DNA of 64,000 nt, from assembly GCF_016097555.1 (NCBI RefSeq), contig NC_054701.1, positions 30,808,707 to 30,872,706 of the forward strand. The letters run 5' to 3'. Source of the stretch: Gigantopelta aegis (lineage: Eukaryota; Mollusca; Gastropoda; Neomphalida; Peltospiridae). Of this stretch, positions 23,601-33,667 are shown piece after piece (the first letter of the stretch is position 1; the number at the start of each line of letters is the position of its first letter). A program made the translations under genes and the position numbers. The notes under the pieces were generated by a model, which was not told the DNA's origin, made no database searches, and worked only from the letters and a program-made list of their open reading frames with translations.

Positions 23601-25159
23601 GGTGGGCCGGGTTGTCTCAGAACTCTGGGCCGAGCTGTCTCGACGTAGGCCGAGTTGTCTGGGCCGAGTTGTCCTCCGGGCCGAGTTGTCTGGCATTCAG
23701 TATTAAGACCAATTTGAATAAGACCCACAAATGGTGGTAATTATACAACTGTGTCCGGTGTATCGGCGCGTCCGGTGATTCGGCGCACTTGGTATTTTGC
23801 TTGAGTATACTTAGGAAGTTGTCATGTTGTCGGAGTTTTTAACGAATTAAAGTTCAATTCCTTTTTCAATGGTTAATCAAGTATCAACATATTTATTGTT
23901 AAGGGTGCAATTAATTTTTTTTTATAGAATTATCAATAATTATATAATAATTTCAAAATAAATAATTCACCTGTTTTCGTGTTTATAAATGCGAAGTAGG
24001 TCATCCTTATTGATATTAAGAATGTTAAAACCAGTCTAAAAACACCTTTCCCGCATATTAAAAATTATAGTAAACAGTATAAATGTAATTATTTTTGTTC
24101 GGTTATTTTTTTATTTAAACCGAAAAAAAACACACAGGCAAATGCAAACAAAACGAAAATTTTACACCTTAATTGACAGTCATTCCAGTTCATAACTGTC
24201 ACATTGTTATAAAAAATAAAAGCGAAATAAGATCCATGTGTGTGCACAATCTACCCGCGAAAAATAAAATCCATGTAGGCATCTTAGCCATGCATGACAA
24301 TGAACATGTATGCATCTGCAGTACTGTGCCACTCAAGAAAACGATTCCGAAACTGATCATGAGATGGGTCATATGTGATCGTTCATTTTCATAGTAATAT
24401 TTTTAACAAGACAAAACAAAAAAGTACTAAAATAATTCTGGGACAATAGTGTAGCATTTATGTGCTAAAGGTGAGGTCATGGGCGGTTTATAAATAGCGG
24501 GGTCAACGATCTACATCTACTGCGCCGAATCACCGGACATGCAAATCGTTTTGGATACAAGGGGGTGCCAATATTTATGCACCATTTTAAAATGTTTATT
24601 TACTACAGACATAAAACAGTTTGTAGTGTATTTCAGATTATGCACTTCTTCATTGGCGAGAGACTCATTTTATTAAATATTTTACAATGTTCACATAGAA
24701 AATGGTCCTTGAAAGCTTAGGTGCGCCGATACACCGGACATCACTGTAATGGTGTATCAAGGTAATATTAAATAAAACGACACACCGAAGTTCAAGTACT
24801 GGATGTCCATTTTTAATGAATCGTAACAATTATGGACAGTAAAAATACTAAAATGGGATTGGGGGCGAGTTGACCAACCTTTGCCTTTGGGGCAAGTTTG
24901 TTTTGGGGCGAGTTGACTAGCATTCACCTTAATCATTCATTAAAGAACTATGGATTATTTGCAATATCAAGTTTTAAATGAGTTGTTAAGACTGCCATAT
25001 TTTCAAACGTTTTTGACCATATACTTACACTTTATTTCTCCAAGATGTAACTTTATTTGGATAGCAAGCAATCTCAAATCGTTTGCCACCTTTTTTCAGC
25101 CTGACGTTTGCGACATTTGTAAGTCGCTTCTGATTTGTCGGCTGCTTTACTCGTGACAT
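18550..25159 (-). CDS. SBDS: SBDS ribosome maturation factor, six coding exons
   Basis: SBDS works with the GTPase EFL1 to release the anti-association factor eIF6 from new 60S subunits. Exons in transcript order are 25159-25029, 22381-22252, 20410-20210, 19461-19377, 19172-19087 and 18678-18550. All have AG/GT borders and compatible phases, giving 253 aa (human 250). The start gives [19 protein letters not shown], close to the human N-terminus. The FYSH domain (residues 1 to about 95) includes [14 protein letters not shown] and [20 protein letters not shown]. The middle domain has [20 protein letters not shown] and [12 protein letters not shown]. The C-terminal domain has [15 protein letters not shown] and ends [10 protein letters not shown]. 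The second exon boundary (ICLQ then [10 protein letters not shown]) lines up with the human protein without gaps. The gene looks intact. Intron 1 holds two large MITE-like elements and intron 2 a fold-back element. Confidence 0.96.
19735..19856. repeat. Short relative of the CTAGCC-word elements
   Basis: In SBDS intron 3, GACACTAGCCCTCAC near the left faces CAATGGCTAGTAGATTTGTC near the right in inverted orientation. This matches the word and the GACAAAT end of the element at 10260-11462, but it is only about 120 bp long. Confidence 0.4.
20634..20680. repeat. (ATCT)n microsatellite in SBDS intron 2
   Basis: About eleven uninterrupted ATCT units followed by a TATA-rich tail. Confidence 0.95.
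21026..21620. mobile_element. Fold-back element with arms of about 190 bp
   Basis: The left arm (about 21027-21215) and right arm (about 21430-21620) are inverted copies. Shared words in order are CTAAAGTC-GAACCAAATT, AAATTACTC, TTTTGTC, CATTACAGTGA, TTCCACATGCAAGACTTT and GATATTGACTTC. The loop is about 215 bp. It lies in SBDS intron 2 and has no coding capacity. The inner CATTACAGTGA blocks flanked by TA could be the true ends of a smaller nested unit. Confidence 0.65.
22898..23698. mobile_element. 801-bp MITE-like element with CCGAGTTGTC clusters at both ends
   Basis: The left end is GGGACCAGACAACTCGG, followed by more ACAACTCGG and ACATCTCGG words. The right end has at least six GGCCGAGTTGTC-type words and closes GTTGTCTGGCATTC. 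A perfect duplication AGTATTAAG (22889-22897 and 23699-23707) flanks it. It could be read as 8 bp because the adjoining base is G. No transposase is seen. It lies in SBDS intron 1. Confidence 0.72.
23746..24746. mobile_element. 1.0-kb MITE-like element with GTCCGGTG-TCGGCGC words at both ends
   Basis: The left end reads CAACTGTGTCCGGTGTATCG and soon repeats GTCCGGTGATTCGGCGC. The right end holds GCGCCGAATCACCGGAC (from 24522) and GCGCCGATACACCGGACATC closing in CACTG. TA flanks both ends (23744-23745 and 24747-24748), pointing to a Tc1/mariner-like insertion mechanism. No transposase is seen, and the open frame at 24173-24394 is unrecognised. It lies in SBDS intron 1. Confidence 0.68.
24761..24925. 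mobile_element. Right-end fragment of the GGGGCGAGTTGACC element
   Basis: From TAATATTAAATAAAACGACAC through ATGTCCATTTTTAAT to GGGGCGAGTTGACTAGCATTC it parallels the right third of the element at 5560-5965. The left part is absent. Confidence 0.6.
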
Positions 25160-25499
25160 CTCTAAAGAATGTGAATGAGGGTTTTATAAACTAGAAAATA
25201 AATAAAATCTTTAAATACGAAAACAAGAATGAAATGGTGTAACTTTTGCCAAGCGAAAAATATTACACAACTTTGAAGAAACCGGAAGTGTACATTAAAA
25301 ATATCTTTAAATAACAAGAGTTCGAAATCATATATTCCCTACGTAAAGTTATAGCTTTTCTAGATAACCTCCGTTGACGTATTTTAATAACAACATTCTA
25401 TGACAATATGCCTATTAAATGACCTATTATCTGAATCCGCCTGATAGGGTATTTTAATGTAATTTTATACCGCGTGAGCATTCGTTGCACTGGAAAAAC

Positions 25500-25757
25500 G
25501 AAACGGACGTAGAAAGTGTGTGCCATCGGACATACGGCTGGTAGGTACTGCGGGTTCGCAGCTCGGTACCGGCTCCAACACAGTGCGAGTTTTAAAGACT
25601 CACTGGGTAGGTGTAAGGCCACTACATCCTCCTTTCTCTCACTAACCACTAACAACTAACCCACTGTCCTGGACAGACAGCCTCGATACCTGAAATGTGT
25701 GCCCAGGACAGCGTGCTTGAACCTTATTTGAATATAAGTACAAAAATAAGCTGAAAT
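25500..25757 (+). repeat. SINE type D upstream of SBDS
   Basis: It has GCGGGTTCGCAGCTCGG (B-box region), GGTACCGGCTCC, CTCTCTCACTAACCACTAAC, CCCACTGTCCTGGACAGAC and a tail of AATGAATG. It lies about 340 bp upstream of the SBDS start codon. Confidence 0.8.
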
Positions 25758-25764
25758 GAATGAA

Positions 25765-26076
25765 TGTTGTGTTTAACTACACCACTCGAGTACATTGATT
25801 AATTAATCATCGGCTAATGGATGTAAAACATTTGGTAATTCTGACACATAGTCATCAAAAGAAACCCACTACATTTTTCCTAATGCAGCAAGGGATCTTT
25901 TATACGCACACTTTTCCACAGACAAGAAAACACACACCACCGCCTTTGATCAGTTGTGGTGCACTGGCTGGAACGAGAAAAATCCAATCAAGTGAATGGA
26001 TCCACCGAGGTGGTTCGATCCTGCGACGCAACCACCTCAAGCGAGCACTCGACCGACTGAGCTAAATCCCGCTCTA
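25765..26076 (-). repeat. SINE type B, near full length
   Basis: On the minus strand the head runs GGGATTTAGCTCAGTCGG (A-box), then GTTGCGTCGCAGGATCGAAC (B-box), then the body with AAAAATGTAGTGGGTTTC and a tail ending in ATTAATCAATGTACTCGAG. The tRNA-like head is clear, but this is a SINE and not a tRNA gene. Confidence 0.82.
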
Positions 26077-26098
26077 CCCCCCCCCCCCCCCCCCTCCC
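26077..26098. repeat. Poly(C) tract at the head of a SINE
   Basis: About 20 C residues with one T interruption, directly at the 5' end of the minus-strand SINE. Assembly length may be unreliable here. Confidence 0.85.
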
Positions 26099-26380
26099 CG
26101 CACTATCTAGAAAACCCACAGATGGGTTAATTCACCAAAGGGGTGGATCTTTCGACTCATCAAGCCAAAGACCAATTGTTTTCACGTGCTCATTCAGAAC
26201 AAGTTGAAGCTGTTATAACACACACCAATTTTGGGGAGGAAAAAGGAGGGAGTCGCACACACTGGCGAGTGCAATTGAGCACAGGCAAACCGAACGAGGG
26301 TCGAGAGATTTCAGAGGTTATTTGGTGGTGGTGCGGAATTTGCAATATTCACTGAGGGATTAAGCCAAAGGTAAAATTCC

Positions 26381-26381
<1 letters not shown>

Positions 26382-26428
<47 letters not shown>

Positions 26429-26674
26429 TGTGTGTGTCTGCCTGTGTGTGTGTTTGTCTGTGTTTGTAGGCCTATGTGTATGTCTGTTTGTATGTGTATG
26501 TGTCTGTCTGTGTGTGTCTGTGTGTGTGTTTGTCTCTGTGTGTCTCTCTCTGTGTGTGTATGTGTGTGTATGTCTCTCTCTCTGTGTGTCTGTGTGTATG
26601 TGTCTGTTTCTCTGTGTGTCTGTCTGTTTGTCTCTCTGTGCGTGTCTATGTGTGTCTCTGTGTGTGTCTGTCTC

Positions 26675-26705
<31 letters not shown>

Positions 26706-26706
26706 A

Positions 26707-26767
<61 letters not shown>

Positions 26768-27000
26768 GTGTGTGTGTGTGTGTGTGATTGCGTGCGCGCG
26801 CGCGTGTGGTAAGTGAACTGTTTTTCTTTTGTCTTGTTCATGTATGGGGGATGTAAACAATTGTGTATCTAGAGTGGGTCGGTTTTCTTTTGTCCAACCC
26901 ACTCATGTGTGTGTGTGTGTGTGCGTGTGTTTGTGTGTGTGTATGTGTGTGTGTGTGTGTATATAAAATTATGTGCGTATGTGTGTGTATAAAATTATGT
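26382..27000. repeat. Long imperfect (TG)n region with (TGTATG) and (TCTG) subarrays
   Basis: An almost unbroken purine-pyrimidine alternation from 26382 to 26806 includes ten TGTATG units at about 26704-26765. A second TG block is at 26907-27000. Between them is one ordinary segment, and the phrase TTTTCTTTTGTCC-ACCCAC recurs at about 26883 and 27019. Long open frames in all phases here are repeat artefacts. Confidence 0.93.
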
Positions 27001-27938
27001 GTGTATTTTTGCGTGCGTTTTCTTTTGTCCGACCCACTTATAGGAGTTAGTTTAAAGTACATTGTATATTCTATGTAGGGAGGAAAACATTAATTCGTCG
27101 TTGTATCTTAATCATACTTTATACATTATTTTATGGGCCATTATTGAGTTCCAGATGCATTGTTATCATTAGTCAATGTATGTGATATGTGTTGTAATTT
27201 AGTTGCTTACTATATTTGTATTTACACTGTGCTCTATTGTCTAAAGTCCCTAATAATTTAATCGTAATTCAACACAGACAAACAAAAAAGAAAAAGCGTC
27301 GCATTTCAATTATATTTACCTATCGATCTAGCTTATGTTTAAAGGACATAGATTTTTATTTCTTTTTGGTCGCTCCTCAAGAGTGCTATAGGTATAGCCA
27401 TATTGTCTGGTGACGATAGCCGCAGCCCCTCCAAAAAAGCAACAAAACCCCCCAACAAAAACCCCCTAAAAAAAAAAGAATACAAAAAATAAAAAATAAA
27501 TACATGCATACTCTTTGCCAAAATACTTTTGTATACATTGCATTTAACTAATTTTACTATCTATATTGATATTATTACAAGTAGAAGCAAGTTAATTTTA
27601 ACACTCTTGTTATTTTTATTTTTAAAAATGCGTCCATAATCAAATAGGTAGATGCGTTTAGTAAGTATTACAAGATGCCTATCAAATTATTTCGTTTTTT
27701 TTCTTCGTTTGTACACAAAAGAGTTCCAAAAGGGAAACGGGAATAAGAAGTTTTTTAGTGGGACAGAAAAGTTGATTTTTAACTTTAAAAACTATGTCAT
27801 TTGACAAAAGATGTATGTTTGTTATTTTCTGTTGTTATAAAGGAGACGTTGGAAAATAATGCAGACAGCAGAAAAACACCCACCAATTAATGTTAATGAT
27901 GTTTTTCAGGTGAGACGTTTTGTAAAAATAATTTTGGA

Positions 27939-28043
27939 AGGACTTTCCTTTGGCACTGTCACTAACCCTAACTCTATGATAAGTATTTATAATGTTCTTT
28001 ATTATAGCCTACGCTACGTGACAGTACCAAAGGAAAGTCCTAC
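27939..28043. mobile_element. 105-bp MITE, first copy
   Basis: The inverted ends are AGGACTTTCCTTTGGCACTG and its complement. The core has ATGATAAGTATTTATAATG. A second copy in the same orientation is at 28106-28211. Confidence 0.75.
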
Positions 28044-28105
28044 CATAATTTTTACCGGTGGCGGTAGGCACTTTTAATCAGAACATATTCATGATATTGA
28101 ATATA

Positions 28106-28211
28106 AGGACTTTCCTTTGACACTGTCACTAACCGTAACTGTAACCCTAACTCTGTTTATGATAAGTATTTATAATGTTCTTTATACGTGACAGTGCCAA
28201 AGGAAAGTCCT
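28106..28211. mobile_element. 106-bp MITE, second copy
   Basis: Same ends and core as the copy 62 bp to the left, with a few extra bases (GTAACTGTAACCCTAAC) in the left half. Confidence 0.75.
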
Positions 28212-28690
28212 ACCACTGGGCTATTTCTGGCTCTAGCTAGTGCACCACTGCTGGTACACAAAAGCCTGTGGTCTGTGCTGTCTGTGGTATGGTGCATATA
28301 AAAGATTCTTTGCTACTAATGAAAAAAAATGTAGTGGGTTTCTTCTCAAAAACTATATGCCGACAGTGTTTCTGCCAGAAAGAAATATTTGGGTATGGTG
28401 CTGTGGAATTGAATGCAACCACAGTCAACAGGGAGTATGGGGGGGTGGGGGGGGCCTTCCCCAGAAAGAAAACAGATAAAATTTAGGGTTAAGGTTAAGA
28501 AAATCATACACTAATTATATGAGTAATTAATTTTGTCAAAAGGTTAACTTTAAAAAAAAAAAATCTGAAAAAACATTTGAGTTACATGGCACCATACCCA
28601 TTTTATTCTCTGGCAGAAACCCTGGTCGAGGTTACCAAATGTTTGACATCCAATAGCTGATGATTAATAAATCAATCTCTCTTTCTTATT
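28212..28690 (+). repeat. SINE type B split by a MITE
   Basis: The left part has GGGCTATTTCTGGCTC, GCATATAAAAGATTC and GTAGTGGGTTTC up to ACTATATGCCGA. The right part resumes GTCGAGGTTACC, AAATGTTTGACATCCAATAG and ATTAATAAATCAATC. The interruption is the element at 28364-28624. Confidence 0.75.
28364..28624. mobile_element. 261-bp MITE inserted in a SINE
   Basis: The inverted ends are CAGTGTTTCTGCCAGA and (reversed) CAGGGTTTCTGCCAGA. The flanks GCCGA and GTCGA may be a 5-bp duplication with one change. A second, opposite-facing copy is at 31824-32100. No coding capacity is seen. Confidence 0.72.
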
Positions 28691-28696
28691 TATATT

Positions 28697-29866
28697 GGGA
28701 TGCAGTCGATTCGTCCACTGGACAATTCGTCCACGGACGATTCGTCCACTGAAAATTTGTCCACTGAGGAACTCGAGACGATTCATCCACTACAAAAAAT
28801 CAGTTCCAGACGATTCGTCCACTGGGTTTTTATTTCCCAAGTACATTTCGTCCACGGACTAAATGTGTACTACATGTACGTGGGGGCTTAATAAATTATT
28901 AGATATATTTTACCCCGTATTTTTTTTGCTGTGTCATAAATTTACAAAGGTGAAAATAAATTATATTGCATTAGATTACGCTTGGTAGATGTTTTTGTAA
29001 CAATGCTCTGCAGACAATTCTTTGGCGTTTCTATTTATTCGGTTATTGTTTGTTTCTATAATGTACGCCTTTCGTAGAATGTTTTTAGTACAATATGCCC
29101 AGTAAAGATAATCTTTAGCCCTTCCCTTTCAACTTGTTTGGTTTCTGTTTGCTTTACCAATTAAGTGTACAGGTGTCCTCTATTGTGATATTGTGAAGTA
29201 CTAGTAATTGGCAATGCAGTGATTTGTGCAGTTAACAACGACGAAATACCATTCATCGATTATACACTGATTTAACTGACCAAAAACATTCGCTTGTTCA
29301 TTTCTACTAATGTCAGACATGTTAAATATGTTAACTTTTGAATGACATTTGTTGTTTTGTTGAATTTTTTTTTAATGTATATTTAATTAAATTGGAATTG
29401 AAGACAACGAGTATTTATTTTATTTCGAGGTTATTAAGCATATGGGGATAACATGTGACGAGGGAGGGTACAGTGGATATAATTTACGCCATTGAAGGAG
29501 AACATGACATGGGGGGGGTGGTAATAAAGTCTTCCGACGCGGAGGCTTCCCTATCCCTATTTACCACATCGTGACATGTGAGATAATGTACGAGCGAGTG
29601 GACGAATCGTCAGTGGACGAATCATCCACATAATAATGAATACAAACAGTTAATAAAAACTGGATATTAATGTTGAATTCTCACTCTATTTTACTTTTTT
29701 GGTTATAGTATACCACAAAATAATGTTAAGAAACATTTACAATGTCAAAGAAATAACTATTAATATGTTTGAAAAAAATGCAGTCACTGAGTGGACGAAT
29801 TGTCCGAGGTGAGTGGACGAATTGTCTGGTGGACAAATTGTCCAGTGGACGAACCGTCTGGAAAGC
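28697..29866. mobile_element. 1.17-kb MITE-like element with TTCGTCCACTG clusters at both ends
   Basis: The left 170 bp holds about seven variants of GATTCGTCCACTG. The right end holds about six inverted variants (GTGGACGAATCGTC). The outer 30 bp of the two ends are close inverted repeats (CAGTCGATTCGTCCACTGG against CAGACGGTTCGTCCACTGG). A perfect 8-bp duplication TTTATATT flanks it (28689-28696 and 29867-29874). No transposase frame is seen. Confidence 0.75.
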
Positions 29867-30002
29867 TTTATATTTAAGCATTTAACTTTTAGTTGGGAAT
29901 CTCAAGGATAGTTAACAGTATCCCAAACATATGTTTATTATTTAACTGTTTACATCAAAACACTCCCAGGGATTCCTGGATGCATAAGGCATGGTGAGGA
30001 GC

Positions 30003-30293
30003 TGGATGTAGCCTAGTGGAAAAGCGCCCACTTTGTGCATCAGTTGGCCCATTGCGCCATATCTCGTTCCAGCTAGTGCAACACAACTAATATATCAGAG
30101 GCCGTGATATGTGCCATTCTGTCTGTGGGATGGTGCATATAAAAGATCCCTTGCTACTAGTGGAAAAATACAGTGGGTTTCCTGTCTAAGACTATATGTT
30201 GAAATTACAAAATGTCTTGCACAAGTTACATCCAATAGTTGATGATTAATAAATCAATGTAGTTGTTGTGCTAAACAAAATAAACTTTAAGGC
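30003..30293 (+). repeat. SINE type B, old copy
   Basis: It contains GATGTAGCCTAGTGG (A-box region), GCATATAAAAGATCCCTTGC, CAGTGGGTTTCC, ACATCCAATAGTTGATGATT and a tail CTAAACAAAATAAAC. Confidence 0.75.
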
Positions 30294-31349
30294 ATTGTGA
30301 TTGACTACACTTTAGCCCTAGGTGAACCTGCATGTACATGTACATACAGTCAACAACAGTCACTTTTCTCACCCTTGTTTTGACTTTGTGCACAATAAAT
30401 ATATGGTAATATTGTGATATAATATATTTGACGAATGTTACTTTTTATTTCTTTCATCATTTAAAAAAATAAACATAACAGTTTGTCTAAAATTCTGAAA
30501 AATAAAATATATCGACATGTAAACAGTATATGTATGTAATACTCCAAATTATTTTGACATGGGTCAAGGTAAGTAGACCAGTTTTTATTTTAATGTGTTG
30601 AAGCACTGTAATGATATCTAGCTAATTTGAATAACATTGACCAATCTTCAATGACGTTACACATGTATACTTTGCATTGCCTCACAATAACAATAAACTG
30701 GGTACATGAAATTTTTGTTTTACAGAATACTAGAAAATAAAACATTGCTGTTGAAATTTTTTTGTTTTAAAATTGCTAACACACCTGACTGTGTTTGAAG
30801 AAAACCTTGTAATTTTTTTTTTTTTACTATTTACAAAATAAGGATTTAAAAAATAAAATTACAATTACGGTAAGCACTAAGAAACATGTTTGTTATATTT
30901 ATTGTGTACGAAGCCATACATTTACATAGTTATGGTATTACCTGAACAAGACCAAGTGTTGAAGTCAACATTACGTTGTCATATCAAGGGTGTACAGGTA
31001 CAGTGTAGTTCATTAAGGGTGGACCCTAAGTACTTTGACATCAAGATGTAAGCACCTAATTCATTTAGTTGCTGCTATTTTTTTTTTTTCAATGGACTCA
31101 TGCAGAGCACTCAGTTAGGCAAATGACTGACTGATGTCACAACTTGTGAAACTTGACATGTTAGAAGAATCATTATCACGTCTTTGTAGAGACCATGTCA
31201 AGACAGTGTAGCTTCAGCAAACTGTTTATGATTGGTGTTAAAATTATAACTTTTAGTAATATGAATAAAATGGCAAATGTTCTAGAAATATTTAGTGAAA
31301 ACTTCACAAAAGAATATAAATAATTTTAAAATTTTGGCAGTATGTTTGA

Positions 31350-31445
31350 CAGGTCAGGTCAGGTCAGAATGTTTAACGTGCACATTCAGAGCAAGCTGTT
31401 GTAGCACACGCCTGTCCTGGGCACAGGTTTGACAGCATGCGGTAA
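31350..31445 (+). repeat. Dispersed repeat fragment (GGTCAGGTCAGGTCA type)
   Basis: It starts with three AGGTC units, then ACGTGCACATTCAGAGCAAG, CTGTTGTAGCACACGCC and TGTCCTGGGCACAGG. A diverged partner at about 26180-26230 has ACGTGCTCATTCAGAACAAG and TGTTATAACACACACC. Confidence 0.5.
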
Positions 31446-31823
31446 GGTTATATAACAAATTGAGAAAGTCAGTAACAGTAATGGGTAAGTACTTCATTCT
31501 CAATTAATCAGAATTGCACCTTCAGATACATTAAATTTTGTATTTACATATATACATGTATATGTATGTATGTAACTGATCTGTATATTTTTGCACATTA
31601 ATACATAATTTGCAGAACTTTGCATGAGTTCAGTCATAGCCAGTTTCACTTATAGGTACACGTATGCCTAAACCATCATAACTTACATGTATACATGCCC
31701 AGTATATATGTTAAAACATTTTCCTTTTGTATATTTTGTGTATATTTTCACTTTTAAGCATTTGGATATGCACATGATCATCAACTTTGGGCTGTGGAAG
31801 TTTTTATAATTAACTATACCATT

Positions 31824-32100
31824 CCAGAGTTTCTGACAGAGTAAAATGGGTATGGTGTCATGCATACTCGAAAAGGTTTTGGCAGATTTTATTATTTTTA
31901 AGTTGATCTTTTGACAAAATTAATGACTTTTAAAGTTATCATTACTGGATGATTTGTTTAACTCTAACCCCAAACATAACCAATTTTTTTTCTGGGGGAG
32001 GGCCCCCATAACCCGGTTACATTCAACATACACATTGTAAATTTGTTTTTAATATTCAATTTCATAATGCCATACCTAAAAATGTTAGCAGGAATAATAC
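31824..32100. mobile_element. Second copy of the CAGGGTTTCTGCCAGA MITE, reversed
   Basis: CAGAGTTTCTGACAGAGTAA, AATGGGTATGGTG, CTTTTGACAAAATTAATGA and TTTCTGGGGGAGGGCCCCC follow in the same order as the reverse complement of 28364-28624. The right end is decayed and may hold a small insertion. Confidence 0.65.
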
Positions 32101-32226
32101 CGTTTTTTTTATTAACTCTAAAATTATGTGTTTTTCATTTGTTAAAGTGTCAGTATGTGTTGGTGGTCCGGGTATACATCTTTCCAACACATAAGACTCA
32201 TGTTTGAGTTTACTTCCCCTTTAAGC
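32085..32226 (+). repeat. 140-bp dispersed repeat ending TCCCCTTTAA
   Basis: TTAGCAGGAATAATACCG, ATTAACTCTAAAATTA, TTTCATTTGTTAAAGTGTC, AGTATGTGTTGGTG and CATCTTTCCAACACATAAG. The same words occur inverted at 45257-45398. The TTAAAGGGA-like end suggests a TTAA-target MITE. Confidence 0.65.
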
Positions 32227-32383
32227 CATGAATACCTTTTCAAAAGAACAGTCGGGTACATGTACATGCAGTATTTATTTCACTGGACAGTGGATTTCAT
32301 GTGATGTGTTGACCATAGCTGGTTGGAGCAGCTGCATGTATTTAGATGACTTTAAATCTATCTCCAACATACAAGGATTAGTG

Positions 32384-32728
32384 ATTGCCCTAGAAATTAG
32401 GCAAGGCATGGTAGACCAAACACTTTTGGGGCATTTTCACAATTTTTGGGGCACTTGTTTTTCATTAAAAAAATATTTTTTAAAATTAAAATAAACATTA
32501 ATGTAATTTATGTGCTTGCTTTAATAAATGAATGGCAAAAGATATAAAAGGCATATTCTATTAATTAATAATACCTTTTTGGGTGTTTTATAAAGGCAAT
32601 TTTAGAATTAATTACTGAAAAAGGCTTGTTTAATCTCAGGGCAGCATGGCACTGATTGAGGCAAGATGGTGCTAGACTATTGAGGCATGGTGCTGCACCA
32701 TGCTAAAACAAGCTAGGGAAACATTAAG
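32384..32728. mobile_element. Probable small MITE with GGCATGGTG words
   Basis: TGCCCTAGAAATTAGGCAAG then GCATGG at the left faces CCATGCTAAAACAAGCTAGG then GAAAC at the right in inverted form. Copies of GGGGCA and GGCATGGTGCTG lie just inside. The boundaries are approximate. Confidence 0.4.
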
Positions 32729-33340
32729 GATAGTATACAGAACTACATTCCAGTTGTTTTTCCATGTTGTTTATTCCACAAGTTTATAGTGTGCATGAAT
32801 ATTATACAACATAGCGGTCGAGTGGTATAAATCTGGCATGCTATAAACGAGTGCAATAAATAACATGACTCATGACAAAACAACTTGTGTGTGGTTCCAT
32901 ATTTATTACCCGGTATGTATTATGATCAATAAAAGTTTAATTAAATAACTCAACTTACATTTATTTTGTATACTTTATCTTGAATGTTAGTTGAATTTTG
33001 TGGAAATGACAGAATGTTTACGCTGAGCATCCTAGCTAGTAGCCCGAGTACTCTGACTGTAAGAGAGCTAGACGGACATTTGGACATAAACACGCTCTCA
33101 TTACAGTTAGAGACCAACCTATGTCTTTTTTTGGCAATTCCTGACTACCAAACGGTAGGCAACGAGTCCCGCTCTAATACCACAACAATCCTATGTTTGA
33201 CGTCAAATACCTTTACATCAATCATTTTCGAGTTAAGTGATACAAAAAAATCCACATATTAATCACTAATACACTTACTACAGAAAGAAACCCGACAGCA
33301 CCCACATTCAGCTACGCTTCGTGACACTCCGTCGCAACAG

Positions 33341-33667
33341 TTGCAAAGCTCGGCGATCTATTTCGAGACTGGGCGATTCCGCCTTGTGCAGCAGTTACAG
33401 GGGTCATCTCATAAGAGGAGGCAGTACGTAGCACATACTTTTGCCGTATCCTGTCGATAACACCCCAAATGTATCCTTCAAATTCAAAATGGAATCAATA
33501 ATGTGTAATTGTTTTGGTTTAATGACGTAATGAAATCCAAATTCATCCAAAACGGCATTAGCCAACTCTTCCATGTTGTAACTTCGCTTGATATGAGACG
33601 GCCCCTGTAACTGCTGCACAAGGCGGAATCGCCCAGTTTCGAAATAGATCGCCGAGCTTTGCAATTG
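33341..33667. repeat. Near-identical inverted repeat around a helicase fragment
   Basis: The arms 33341-33405 and 33599-33667 differ at only a few positions. Shared words are GCAAAGCTCGGCGATC, TGGGCGATTCCGCC and TGCAGCAGTTACAGGGG. The near identity contrasts with the old repeats around it, so the event is recent or kept by conversion. Confidence 0.75.

Noticed and set aside
25398-25655. 85-residue open frame upstream of SBDS
   Set aside because: It is antisense to a type D SINE. Similar frames appear over other SINE copies.
25765-26076. tRNA-like A and B boxes
   Set aside because: They are the heads of SINEs (also at 33905, 43295, 46366, 50412 and 52053). No cloverleaf with a CCA-ready acceptor is supported.
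26311-26902. Long open frames (up to 180 residues) of His/Thr or Cys/Val repeats on both strands
   Set aside because: They are translations of a TG/CA microsatellite that is open in several frames at once.
32984-33262. 92-residue open frame
   Set aside because: It overlaps a small hairpin (CTGACTGTAAGAGAGC facing GCTCTCATTACAGTTAG) that looks like a repeat, and there is no recognisable protein motif.
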